Origin: Brumimicrobium sp041655765
GTDB lineage: Bacteria; Bacteroidota; Bacteroidia; Flavobacteriales_D; Crocinitomicaceae
Direction of reading: 5' to 3'
Length of the DNA stretch: 64,000 nt
Assembly (NCBI GenBank): GCA_041655765.1
Contig: JBBAEU010000001.1
Span: 310,001 to 374,000 of the forward strand
In this document: in pieces, positions 1 to 8,207 of the stretch
Numbering within the stretch: the stretch's first letter is position 1
Layout of the letters: each line of letters opens with the position of its first letter
The notes under the pieces: generated by a model
The model's input: only the letters and a program-made list of their open reading frames with translations
What the model was told of the DNA's origin: nothing
Database searches by the model: none
Position numbers and translations under genes: made by a program

Positions 1-19
1 TGTTTCTTTAACACGATTG

Positions 20-27
20 CAAAAGTA
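20..27 (-). promoter_or_regulatory. -7 element TACTTTTG facing left
   Basis: On the minus strand the bases read TACTTTTG, a full match to the Bacteroidota -7 consensus TAnnTTTG. It would drive a gene that leaves the window on the left. No clear -33 TTG lies about 19 bases upstream, so this is a motif match only. Confidence 0.4.
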
Positions 28-131
28 GGAAATTAATTTTGTTTAATTCTATAAATTATGATTTATTTTTTAATAATTTAGCAAAAAAAAGAGTTTTGTA
101 GGATTTCGAACTCTATCAATTTTATATATAA

Positions 132-758
132 ATGAAACAACAAATACAGAAACATTATTTTTCTTTGTTTAAAAAATCACTCATCCTTTTAGGATTAATT
201 TTTTGGATTAATAACTATTCTTATTCACAGCTAACAAATCCATTCCAAGCCATGTATGTTAATCCTGGATTTGGTCTTGAAGTTGGTTTTCTAACACAGA
301 ACTTTAAATATGGTATCATGGATGTCGGCTTGGGATATGAGGATGATGGGCTGGATTTAAGTGCATACGTGAATCTTTTATGGAGTCCTTCTGCTGCAAA
401 TGCTGTTTATGAGGTTTCTGATGGATATTACTATAAAGTAAAGGAAAAAGGACAAATAATTTCTTTAAACTTAGAAAAACGGTTTAACTTTATACGTGAT
501 AGAAATAATGGTAAATACGGACTCTACATAATGGCAAAACCTGGGTATTATTGGTCTATTCATAAAGGATTGAATAATTTTAGAAAAGGAAAATTTTTAT
601 TTATTCCAGGAGCGGGTGTATCTATCCAACCTGCTGATATAATAAGAATTTCTTTGGGTTACGCGTATTACAACATCAATCCTGGTTATATTCCAGAACA
701 TATGGTAGATTTTAAAGTTAGCTTTATATTTAATCGACAAAATACAGCCGATCATTAA
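132..758 (+). CDS. Putative outer-membrane beta-barrel protein
   Basis: A 208-residue protein with a hydrophobic N-terminal signal (about residues 13-33) ending in an SYSQ-type cleavage region, so it is exported. The mature part alternates polar and hydrophobic residues, is rich in Tyr, Gly and Phe, and ends in a strand-like VSFIF stretch. This is the look of a small outer-membrane beta-barrel. I do not recognise a named family. ATG start preceded by an AT-only leader. A lipoprotein gene follows after 27 bases on the same strand, so the two are probably co-transcribed envelope genes. A periplasmic beta-sandwich is the main alternative. Confidence 0.6.
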   Translation: MKQQIQKHYFSLFKKSLILLGLIFWINNYSYSQLTNPFQAMYVNPGFGLEVGFLTQNFKYGIMDVGLGYEDDGLDLSAYVNLLWSPSAANAVYEVSDGYYYKVKEKGQIISLNLEKRFNFIRDRNNGKYGLYIMAKPGYYWSIHKGLNNFRKGKFLFIPGAGVSIQPADIIRISLGYAYYNINPGYIPEHMVDFKVSFIFNRQNTADH

Positions 759-785
759 AAAAACATTGTAAAATACTAAAAATTC

Positions 786-1217
786 ATGAAAACGTTAATA
801 CATATATTTTTATTCATCGGAATAATCAGCCTTTTTTCTTGCAACACAAAAGTAACGGAATGTAATATAACAACTAATTTTATATGTTATACTGCCAAAC
901 CAAGTCACATGATTTTGAATTTAGTCATTTCAAAAAGTCCATCTAATGAACCAGTAAGAGTTAAGTTATATCTTGGAGATGCAGACACAGGAGAATTGAT
1001 TGATCAATTTACTACCTTCAACACACATAAGTCATATTATCTACAAGAAGGTGAAAAATACTCTGTTACAGCGGAATATACGCTAGCGAATAGTAAAACA
1101 TTGTTAGTCGTTAATGCAGATAATTTAAAAGCTATTTATTGCGAATCGGATGACACAAAGTGTTACGATTGGGATTATCAAGAAAGTTTAGACTTGACAC
1201 TTATTGACATAGAGTAA
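786..1217 (+). CDS. Putative lipoprotein, unknown function
   Basis: A 143-residue protein with a lipoprotein signal: a basic start, a hydrophobic core and an SLFSC lipobox placing the lipidated Cys at residue 19. The mature part has several further Cys residues and predicted beta strands but no family I recognise. It follows the barrel-like gene closely and ends 2 bases before the convergent bshC stop. Likely anchored in the outer membrane facing the periplasm or surface. Function unknown. Confidence 0.6.
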   Translation: MKTLIHIFLFIGIISLFSCNTKVTECNITTNFICYTAKPSHMILNLVISKSPSNEPVRVKLYLGDADTGELIDQFTTFNTHKSYYLQEGEKYSVTAEYTLANSKTLLVVNADNLKAIYCESDDTKCYDWDYQESLDLTLIDIE

Positions 1218-1219
1218 AA

Positions 1220-2809
1220 TTACTCCTCAACATAGACAATCAATCCTGTTTCAAACGGATTATCAATTAAATTATAGAGAATATCTATATATTCTCCATT
1301 GTTGTATTGGCATAAATATGGCAGCATATTCTCATGTCTTTCTTGCAAACCATCGTTTGGAAACATACGATTATAAATATTGTCAATTTGATTCATTGCA
1401 TCTTCGCTTTGTTTCTTTTCGTGTCTTACCATTTTTTGCTTAATGCCTTCAATTTGCTTGTCTATACGCGTAATTTCACTTTTCGCATATCCCATCATTC
1501 CTTCATCTAAATTAGATATGACTTTTTCGATTTCATCAGTTAATTGTTTTGCTTTTTCATCTAGTAAATCAAAATCTAAGACTTCTTGAGCGTTATTTAA
1601 AACAAAATCTTTTTTTAGTTCGTGAATTGATTTAAAGATGTCTAAATAGTCAAGGTTTAACTTTTTAATCTTTTTAGCAGTAGGTTTGTCTATCCACTGA
1701 AGTGAATTTCTTACTTTTATTAGTGGATAAGGAACACCAGCTTTTTCAAACATTAATTTTAATTGAAGCCAATAAGCCATCTCTCCTCCTCCGCCTAGGT
1801 AACATAAATTTGGTAAAACAACCTCTTGATACAAAGGTCTCAACACTACATTGGGAGAAAATCTTTCCGGAAAATCATTGAGTTCTTTCAATAAATCCAC
1901 TTTGTTAATTTCATTAGAGTCAATTTCAAAGTTTCCATTTTCTAATAGGATAATCCTTTCTCTTAATTGATTTTTTATATAAAACAGATTAATTGGACGT
2001 GCATACGCTTGACCATGATATCCTGCGTTTTCTAATAGTTTTGTTTGTTTTTCTATTTCTACTTCTGAAAATTGTGTTTCAATCTCCTTTTTCATAAAAG
2101 GTTGAAATAGAGATTTTAGCTCTCTATTATCTGCATCGATGATTATAACACCATATTTTCCAACTAAATCCATTAGAAATTGAGTTGTTGCAGTTGCAAG
2201 GTTGTCGGTTTTATAAAATTTATCAAGATAATCTCTAAACTCCTTATCGTTTTGGAATTTATCTAAAATAGAAACTTTAAACTCATGAATATCATCTAAT
2301 TTGAATCTTCCAACAGGACCTTTTTGTGGTGTGTTCCAAGTGAAAGTATCCCGAAACAAATGCAAGTGATTAATTTCTTCAAAATCATGATCTTCCGTCG
2401 CCATCCAAAAAATGGGAACAAAATTAAAGTCATTATATCTTTCATTTAATTTCTCGGCTAAACGAATGGAATCGATGATTTTATAAATTAGATACAAAGG
2501 ACCGCCATACATATTTAATTGGTGTCCTGATGTTACTGTAAATGTATTTTCTTGCAGTAATAAATCAATGTTTTTCTTTACCTTTTCATAATTTAAGTAT
2601 GGCGAAAGTTGATTTTTAAGTACATCTGTTAAAACTTTTCTGTTTTCTGCTGAATAATGCTTCTTTTTAATAGCAAGCTGATTTTTAAAACTACTGATAG
2701 AAATTGGTTCTTGAATAAAATTGATTAATTTTTCCTGATTATCATTGATATCATTCGCTAAATTGCTAAAAAACTGTGTATCTCTTCTGTTAACTATTAA
2801 TTTATGCAT
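1220..2809 (-). CDS. bshC: Bacillithiol biosynthesis cysteine-adding enzyme BshC
   Basis: A 529-residue protein, the usual length of BshC. This cytosolic enzyme is assigned to the last step of bacillithiol synthesis, adding cysteine to glucosaminyl-malate. The family's conserved blocks are present: SGHQLNMYGGPLYLIYK near residue 95, FWMATEDHDFEEINH near 135, and the GGGGEMAYW block near 340, followed by a helical coiled-coil region (about residues 385-470). The partners BshA and BshB are not in this window, so the gene stands alone, as is common. The ATG lies about 35 bases downstream of a TATCTTTG -7 element. Convergent with the lipoprotein gene. Confidence 0.93.
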   Translation of the reverse strand: MHKLIVNRRDTQFFSNLANDINDNQEKLINFIQEPISISSFKNQLAIKKKHYSAENRKVLTDVLKNQLSPYLNYEKVKKNIDLLLQENTFTVTSGHQLNMYGGPLYLIYKIIDSIRLAEKLNERYNDFNFVPIFWMATEDHDFEEINHLHLFRDTFTWNTPQKGPVGRFKLDDIHEFKVSILDKFQNDKEFRDYLDKFYKTDNLATATTQFLMDLVGKYGVIIIDADNRELKSLFQPFMKKEIETQFSEVEIEKQTKLLENAGYHGQAYARPINLFYIKNQLRERIILLENGNFEIDSNEINKVDLLKELNDFPERFSPNVVLRPLYQEVVLPNLCYLGGGGEMAYWLQLKLMFEKAGVPYPLIKVRNSLQWIDKPTAKKIKKLNLDYLDIFKSIHELKKDFVLNNAQEVLDFDLLDEKAKQLTDEIEKVISNLDEGMMGYAKSEITRIDKQIEGIKQKMVRHEKKQSEDAMNQIDNIYNRMFPNDGLQERHENMLPYLCQYNNGEYIDILYNLIDNPFETGLIVYVEE

Positions 2810-2843
2810 ATTATACTTTTATGAAACGATAAATGTAATAATA

Positions 2844-2851
2844 CAAAGATA
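2844..2851 (-). promoter_or_regulatory. -7 element TATCTTTG upstream of bshC
   Basis: Full match to TAnnTTTG on the minus strand, predicting a leader of roughly 30 bases for bshC. No TTG is visible at the expected -33 position. Confidence 0.45.
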
Positions 2852-3015
2852 GTGAGTATTTGTTTTTAAGTTTTAAAATTTAAATTATTACTTTCAAATA
2901 AAGTCTATTGAATATCCTAAGTTGCTCGGTGAATGAGATTATACACTTTTTTAAAATCATTTATTTATCATCGTTAAAATTTTATAAGTAAATCCTTATC
3001 TTTACAGAAAAAACA

Positions 3016-3450
3016 ATGAAAGGAATTATTAAAACAAACAAAGGAGATATGACCATCGAGTTGTATGAGAAAGAGACTCCCATAACTGTAAAGAACTTTG
3101 TAAAATTGGCAAAGGAAGGTTATTACGATGGACTAACTTGGCACCGAGTGATTCCAGACTTCGTAATTCAAGGAGGTTGCCCAATTGGTAATGGAACTGG
3201 CGGACCAGGATATTCTATTAATTGCGAAACGGATGCTGAAAATCAATATCACGACAGAGGCGTTTTATCTATGGCGCACGCCGGTAAAAACACGGGTGGT
3301 TCTCAGTTTTTTGTTTGTCATAGTCGCAATAACACATCTCACTTGGACGGTGTTCACACATGTTTTGGAAAAGTAATCGAAGGTTTAGAAGTTATTGATG
3401 AAATCAGAGTAGGTGACAAAATTGAAAAGATAGAAATAACAGAAAAATAA
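3016..3450 (+). CDS. Cytoplasmic cyclophilin-type peptidyl-prolyl isomerase
   Basis: A 144-residue single-domain cyclophilin that catalyses cis-trans isomerisation of X-Pro bonds. Active-site blocks are intact: WHRVIPDFVIQGG at about residues 42-54 (catalytic Arg44, Phe49, Gln52), the MAHAGKNTGGSQFF block near 86-99, and HLDGVHTCFGKV near 110. There is no signal peptide, so it should act in the cytoplasm, unlike the two FKBP lipoproteins elsewhere in the window. A near-match -7 element, TATCTTTA (2997-3004), ends 11 bases before the ATG. A strong hairpin follows the gene, so it is probably monocistronic. Confidence 0.93.
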   Translation: MKGIIKTNKGDMTIELYEKETPITVKNFVKLAKEGYYDGLTWHRVIPDFVIQGGCPIGNGTGGPGYSINCETDAENQYHDRGVLSMAHAGKNTGGSQFFVCHSRNNTSHLDGVHTCFGKVIEGLEVIDEIRVGDKIEKIEITEK

Positions 3451-3464
3451 ATATAAAACAAATC

Positions 3465-3504
3465 TAAAACCATAGAGGGTACTTTTATACTTTCTATGGT
3501 TTTA
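3465..3504 (+). terminator. Hairpin terminator after the cyclophilin gene
   Basis: A 12-bp perfect inverted repeat (3465-3476 with 3493-3504) around a 16-base loop, AT-rich on both flanks, 14 bases after the cyclophilin stop. It separates the cyclophilin from the next plus-strand gene. Confidence 0.6.
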
Positions 3505-3523
3505 ATAAAACAAAACAACTATT

Positions 3524-3937
3524 ATGGAAAATTTAGATGAAACACAATTTGAAGATAAGGTTAACACGCACTTATCAACCAAGACAAAGATGAATTTAGA
3601 GAAGTCATCAGGCTGGATGAAAACCATTGCTATTCTTGGGATAGTAGTTTCTTCACTTGGACTTTTAGGTGGAATTTTTGTTCTATTTATGACGCCAATG
3701 ATTGGAATCTTATATTTAGCAATTTATGGAGTTTTTATCTATATATCTCTCATTCTATTAAGGGCAGCAACTAATTTGGAAAACACACAATTCAACATGG
3801 AATCTTTTGCCGAAAACCACTATAAATTTTGGAAAACAATGGTTCTTTATATGATTTTTGCAATTGGAATTAGTTTCATTGCTGGAATTATTATGGTTTC
3901 TTCAGGAGCAAGTTTAATGAGGGGACTTGATTTTTAA
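3524..3937 (+). CDS. Small integral membrane protein, DUF5362-like
   Basis: A 137-residue protein with three predicted membrane segments (about residues 34-56, 60-80 and 105-126) and an acidic soluble N-terminus. It resembles the DUF5362-type small membrane proteins common in Bacteroidota, whose function is unknown. The family match is from memory and uncertain. It sits alone between a terminator and the BatA-like gene, which has its own -7 element. Confidence 0.6.
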   Translation: MENLDETQFEDKVNTHLSTKTKMNLEKSSGWMKTIAILGIVVSSLGLLGGIFVLFMTPMIGILYLAIYGVFIYISLILLRAATNLENTQFNMESFAENHYKFWKTMVLYMIFAIGISFIAGIIMVSSGASLMRGLDF

Positions 3938-3969
3938 GAAATAATATGGAAAAGTTAAGGGAAAACCAG

Positions 3970-3977
3970 TACTTTTG
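3970..3977 (+). promoter_or_regulatory. -7 element TACTTTTG directly before the BatA-like gene
   Basis: Full TAnnTTTG match ending 5 bases before the ATG at 3983. The predicted transcription start would fall at or within a few bases of the start codon, implying a leaderless or nearly leaderless mRNA. No clear -33 TTG. Confidence 0.45.
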
Positions 3978-3982
3978 AAACA

Positions 3983-6022
3983 ATGAAGTTTTTGCATCCA
4001 AATATACTTTATTTTTTATTTCTATTGGCTATTCCAATTATTATCCATCTTTTTAATTTTAGAAGATACAAACGGGTTTATTTCCCTAGCCTTCTGTTTA
4101 TAAAAAAGGTTGAAAAAGAATCAAACTCAACAAGAAATTTAAGACAATACCTTATTTTAGCATGCCGAATTTTGGCTTTTGCTTCCTTAATTTTTGCTTT
4201 TGCGCAACCTTATTTTCCGGATACGAGCAAAAACGACTCTCTCGGGAATGTTATTCCAATTTATTTGGACAATTCGTTTTCAATGGCTGCAAAAGGCAAC
4301 AATGGAGATTTACTAAATCAAGCGAAAGAAACCGTTTTAAAAATCATTGAAAACTATCCAAAAGAACAGCGCTACATTTTCGTAACGAACAACTTAGATG
4401 GTGCTGAATTACGTCCTATAAATCAATCAGAACTCAAGGATAAACTCGACGACTTGCAACTCTCTCCTATTCATCGAGCACTCACAAATCCTTTGTCGAG
4501 CATCAATGAACATATACAATCAACAGAACAAAAGAAAGGTTTGCATTATTTTGTTATTTCTGATTTTCAAAGCCAAAATTTCAACGATAACGAGGTAATT
4601 ATCGACACAACATCCTCTTATTCTTTGCTTCAACTTCATCCGCAGATAACACATAACATTTACATCGATTCCGTTTGGTTTGAGCAACCATTCCAACGTG
4701 AGAATGTCAACAACACCTTGTATGCTCGAATTTATAACACAAGCAACGAACCTTTAGCTAATGTTGAAGTTAATCTAGAGATTGGCGACACAAAACGTCA
4801 AACCTTGGTTGATTTGCAACCGAATAATAGCAATGTAATCAGTCTGAATTACACAGACAAATCAACTGGAGTTAAATCGGGGAAAATTGAAGTTTTGGAT
4901 GAAAATTTATATTTCGACAATCATTTTTATTTCAGTTATGAAGTCAAAGAGTCTATAAATATTCTTATAATCAATGACACGGAAAGCTTACCATTTCCAA
5001 GTTTAGTTTATGAAACAGATGATTATTATAATGTCCAAGAGACTTCCATTCATCAATTAAAAATAGAAGAATTAAACAAAACCGACTTAATCGTTTTAAA
5101 TGAAGTGAAAAGCGTAAGTTCTGGGATAAATACACAGCTCAAGCAGTTGGTAGAACAAGGAACTCACTTGCTGATTATTCCACCTCACAACTTCGATAAA
5201 AATGCTTACAACAACTTGTTGAGTACTTTTCAGATGCCTTTGTTAAATCAAGCAGTTTCTTCAGAATTGAGGATTGGAGAGATTCATACTGAATATGTTT
5301 TTTTTAATGGAATGTTCGATAAAGAAATCACAGCATTAAGGATGCCGCCATTAAAAAAATATCTGTCTTCAACCATCTATTCAAATGCAAATTTCAACCA
5401 ACTTATTCAATACGAAAACGGAATGCCTTTTTTCGTTGAAAACGCTCAATTTCAGAACGTTTTTGCTCTTTATTCTCCAATTAATTCGGAATTTAACGAC
5501 TTTGGAAAGACCGCACTTTTCACTTCTCTTTTGTTACGAGTTGGAGAAATGAGTCAAGGAAAAGCACCATTACAATTAACCATCGGTTCGTCGGATGATT
5601 ACGTATTACGAAAATCATTAGCTAGTGACCATTCTTTACGGTTGAAGCAAGGTGAAATTGAATTTATTCCAGAGTTTTCAAGGTCAACAAGTTCCACAAC
5701 CCTATCGATACGTCATTCCATAGATAATCAATCAATTCAAGATGGAATTTATTCCATCATCAGCGACGACCAAAAATTAGGAGAATTGGCATTAAACTTC
5801 AACCGAATTGAATCAGAAATGGAATATTTTAATACCGAAGAAATCCGAAATTACTTCAACTCATTAGGTGTACAAAACATAAATGTAAAAGACATTGACA
5901 CAGTTACAGATATTTATCAATTATCTGTCAATAATCCTACCGAATTATGGAGAATTCTTTTAATTTTATGCATCGGTTTCATTTTGTGTGAAATTGCAAT
6001 ATTAACATTTTGGAAAGCGTAG
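3983..6022 (+). CDS. BatA/VWA-like membrane protein
   Basis: A 679-residue membrane protein. The N-terminus (residues 1-75) is the double-transmembrane BatA domain, with the FLHPNILYFLFLLAIPIIIH start typical of the family. A von Willebrand A-like domain follows. Its MIDAS-type motif D96-x-S98-x-S100 is intact in LDNSFSM, so metal-dependent partner binding is plausible. The middle is a large periplasmic region. A last membrane segment (about 655-675) ends the protein. No MoxR ATPase or other Bat genes are present, so this is the stand-alone form. The pseudo-dihydroorotase gene starts 3 bases after its stop, so the two are surely co-transcribed. Partner and role unknown. Confidence 0.85.
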   Translation: MKFLHPNILYFLFLLAIPIIIHLFNFRRYKRVYFPSLLFIKKVEKESNSTRNLRQYLILACRILAFASLIFAFAQPYFPDTSKNDSLGNVIPIYLDNSFSMAAKGNNGDLLNQAKETVLKIIENYPKEQRYIFVTNNLDGAELRPINQSELKDKLDDLQLSPIHRALTNPLSSINEHIQSTEQKKGLHYFVISDFQSQNFNDNEVIIDTTSSYSLLQLHPQITHNIYIDSVWFEQPFQRENVNNTLYARIYNTSNEPLANVEVNLEIGDTKRQTLVDLQPNNSNVISLNYTDKSTGVKSGKIEVLDENLYFDNHFYFSYEVKESINILIINDTESLPFPSLVYETDDYYNVQETSIHQLKIEELNKTDLIVLNEVKSVSSGINTQLKQLVEQGTHLLIIPPHNFDKNAYNNLLSTFQMPLLNQAVSSELRIGEIHTEYVFFNGMFDKEITALRMPPLKKYLSSTIYSNANFNQLIQYENGMPFFVENAQFQNVFALYSPINSEFNDFGKTALFTSLLLRVGEMSQGKAPLQLTIGSSDDYVLRKSLASDHSLRLKQGEIEFIPEFSRSTSSTTLSIRHSIDNQSIQDGIYSIISDDQKLGELALNFNRIESEMEYFNTEEIRNYFNSLGVQNINVKDIDTVTDIYQLSVNNPTELWRILLILCIGFILCEIAILTFWKA

Positions 6023-6025
6023 CGT

Positions 6026-7288
6026 ATGAAAGTTTTACTAAAAAACACAACAATTCTTGATAAAGCATCATCTCATTTTAATCAAAAAAGAGATATATTA
6101 ATTGATAATGGTATTATTTCTTCCATATCAGAGAGTATTAACGATGCCGAAGCGCAAGTGATTGAAAGTGATGATTTGTATGTTTCACAAAGTTGGATGG
6201 ATTTAAAAGCAGATTTTAGAGATCCAGGGTTTGAAGATGAAGAAGACATAGAGTCGGGACTGAATTGTGCAGCAGCAGGTGGATTTGGTCATGTCTTTGT
6301 CGTTCCAACAACTTCACCTACAATTGATTCAAAAGGCCAGGTAAACTATTTACTTTCTAGTAGCAAAAATCATATTGTAAATCTTTATCCACTCGGCGCA
6401 TTAACCAAAGGATGCAAAGGAGAAAGTCTTTCAGAAATGTACGATATGTTTAAAAACGGCGTAAAGTTATTTACAGACAACACACATTTTTTATCGTCAG
6501 GGATTTTATTGCGTGCACTGTTATACGTTGAAAACTTTGGAGGAAAAGTAATTTCATTTCCGCTAGATGATTCCATTAGCATCAACGGACAAGTCAATGA
6601 AGGAGAGGCATCTTTAAAGACGGGACTTCATTCTATTCCTACAATTGCAGAGACGATTAGGGTTCAAAGAGATTTAAGTTTATTAGAATACACAAATGGA
6701 AAAATTCATTTTACAGGAATTTCTTGTAAAAAGTCTGTTGAATTAATTCGCCAAGCAAAAAATGAAGGATTCAATGTAACTTGCGATGTTCATGCACATC
6801 AATTACTGTTTAATGAAGCAGCGGTTTTAGGATTTGATTCAAACCATAAAGTGATGCCTCCTTATCGTAGAGAAGATGACAGAAAAGCACTTTGGGAAGG
6901 TGTTTTAGATGGCACAATTGATTGTATTGTTTCTAACCATCAGCCTACTCGAAAAGAGAAAAAAGACATTGAATTTGACAATGCAAAGTTTGGAAATATT
7001 ACACTCCAAACGTTATACAGTACTTTGTTGTCCTGTGAAAGTGAGCATCACGCTGAAATAATTGATAAGATATCAAATCAACCCAGAAAAATTATTAACT
7101 GGGAAAAAAAGACGAACATTGAAATAGGAAATGAAGCTGACCTAACTATATTTACGCCAAGTAAAAATTGGACTTTTGATGATTTTAGCAATTTATCAAA
7201 AAGCAACAACTCCCCTTTTATTGGTCAAAACCTTAAAGGAAAACCTTTGGGCTTGATTATGGGTAATAAAGTATTTTTAAACGAATAA
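6026..7288 (+). CDS. Dihydroorotase-like amidohydrolase lacking metal ligands
   Basis: A 420-residue amidohydrolase-fold protein closest to dihydroorotase, which cyclises carbamoyl-aspartate in pyrimidine synthesis. The first metal motif, normally DxHxHxRxPG, here reads DLKADFRDPG (residues 59-68): both zinc-binding His are replaced (Lys61 and Asp63). The normal TDHAPH site reads SNHQPT, putting Asn304 where the catalytic Asp belongs. Asp151 of the FTDN motif is kept. It is therefore probably a pseudoenzyme or has another activity, although automated annotation would likely name it PyrC. Flavobacterial homologues with the same losses are known to me, so this is not a local mutation. It sits 3 bases after the BatA-like gene and 6 bases before a methyltransferase. 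Confidence 0.85.
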   Translation: MKVLLKNTTILDKASSHFNQKRDILIDNGIISSISESINDAEAQVIESDDLYVSQSWMDLKADFRDPGFEDEEDIESGLNCAAAGGFGHVFVVPTTSPTIDSKGQVNYLLSSSKNHIVNLYPLGALTKGCKGESLSEMYDMFKNGVKLFTDNTHFLSSGILLRALLYVENFGGKVISFPLDDSISINGQVNEGEASLKTGLHSIPTIAETIRVQRDLSLLEYTNGKIHFTGISCKKSVELIRQAKNEGFNVTCDVHAHQLLFNEAAVLGFDSNHKVMPPYRREDDRKALWEGVLDGTIDCIVSNHQPTRKEKKDIEFDNAKFGNITLQTLYSTLLSCESEHHAEIIDKISNQPRKIINWEKKTNIEIGNEADLTIFTPSKNWTFDDFSNLSKSNNSPFIGQNLKGKPLGLIMGNKVFLNE

Positions 7289-7294
7289 TAGATT

Positions 7295-7864
7295 TTGGGT
7301 AAGCGCAATAACAGCACATTTTTTAAAGAATTCTTTAAAGAAAAGAGTATGATCGGTTCAATTATTCCGAGCTCTCCTGCTTTAAGGAAGAAAATGCTTG
7401 AAAATATTGATTTCAGCAAGAGTAGTGTAATTGTAGAATTTGGTCCGGGAACAGGTGTATTTACGCGTCAATTACACAAAAAGATTAACAAAGATTCGCT
7501 TTTGTTGGTGTTTGAACTGCACAAACCTTTTTACGAAAGATTAAAACAGGAATTTTCAGAATATGACAATATTAAGATAATCAACGACAGCGCAGAGAAA
7601 GTTAGGGAATACCTTGCTCATTATGAAAAAGAAGGAGCAGATATTATTATTTCATCATTACCGTTGGCAAACTTCAAAAAGGATTTAACAACTAACATCT
7701 TAGAAGCAGCTAACAATTCACTAAAAGAGAAAGGTTATTATATTCAGTTTCAATACTCTTTAAAATCAAAAAAGTTGTTACAACAGGTTTTTTCATTAGT
7801 ATCAATCAAGTATGTAGCCATCAATATTCCTCCAGCTTTCGTTTATTTATGCCAAAAAAAATAA
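7295..7864 (+). CDS. Class I SAM-dependent methyltransferase, KsgA/PmtA-like
   Basis: A 189-residue Rossmann methyltransferase. Motif I, VIVEFGPGTGVF (about residues 45-56), binds S-adenosylmethionine; a SSLPLANF motif near residue 125 sits where rRNA dimethylases and PmtA-type phospholipid N-methyltransferases carry their catalytic segment. The short length and lack of an RNA-binding C-terminal domain favour the lipid-methyltransferase-like branch, but the substrate is not determined. The start chosen is TTG, 6 bases after the preceding stop; the next in-frame ATG (7349) would cut only the first 18 residues. Last gene of the BatA-like operon; a hairpin begins at its stop codon. Confidence 0.75.
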   Translation: MGKRNNSTFFKEFFKEKSMIGSIIPSSPALRKKMLENIDFSKSSVIVEFGPGTGVFTRQLHKKINKDSLLLVFELHKPFYERLKQEFSEYDNIKIINDSAEKVREYLAHYEKEGADIIISSLPLANFKKDLTTNILEAANNSLKEKGYYIQFQYSLKSKKLLQQVFSLVSIKYVAINIPPAFVYLCQKK

Positions 7865-7885
7865 GCTCTGGATTCAGAGCTTATT
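7860..7885 (+). terminator. Hairpin overlapping the methyltransferase stop codon
   Basis: An 11-bp perfect inverted repeat (7860-7870 with 7875-7885) with a 4-base loop. The stop codon lies inside its left arm. It lacks a long T-tract, so it may be an RNA 3'-end stabiliser rather than a complete intrinsic terminator. Confidence 0.55.
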
Positions 7886-8207
7886 CATAAACTTGTTACA
7901 TCAGTAGTAATGCTTAGATTTTAAACCTTTCTTATATTACGTCTAAGTAGAAAGAAAAGTTGCATCAAATTTTATAAATGTTTAACAAATTAGCAATAAT
8001 ATTTTATGTTAGCAAAGAAAAAAGCAACATTTTCTTTTATTATTTCGTTATTGCTTGTATAAATTAAGTGTTTGTCGCACGCAAGTTAAATATAAAGAAG
8101 CTAAAACAATTTATGTAAAGAAGGATACTAGTTTAAACTTGAATAGGTTAAATAACAGATTAATGAATTTATTTATTATATTTGAATGAACTAAAAGACG
8201 CGTTGCT
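7886..8207. other. Longest gene-free stretch; promoter of the stress-protein gene
   Basis: The only gap above 300 bases (7865-8207 including the hairpin). It holds an 18-codon ATG frame at 8006-8062 that reads like a signal peptide and stops at once. A second open but start-less frame runs on to about 8188. Together they might be the remains of a small exported protein, or chance in AT-rich DNA. The right end carries a TATATTTG element for the next gene. No tRNA-like or riboswitch-like fold was recognised. Confidence 0.4.
8177..8184 (+). promoter_or_regulatory. -7 element TATATTTG before the universal stress gene
   Basis: Full TAnnTTTG match, predicting a leader of roughly 18 bases before the ATG at 8208. 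No TTG at the expected -33 spacing. Confidence 0.45.
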
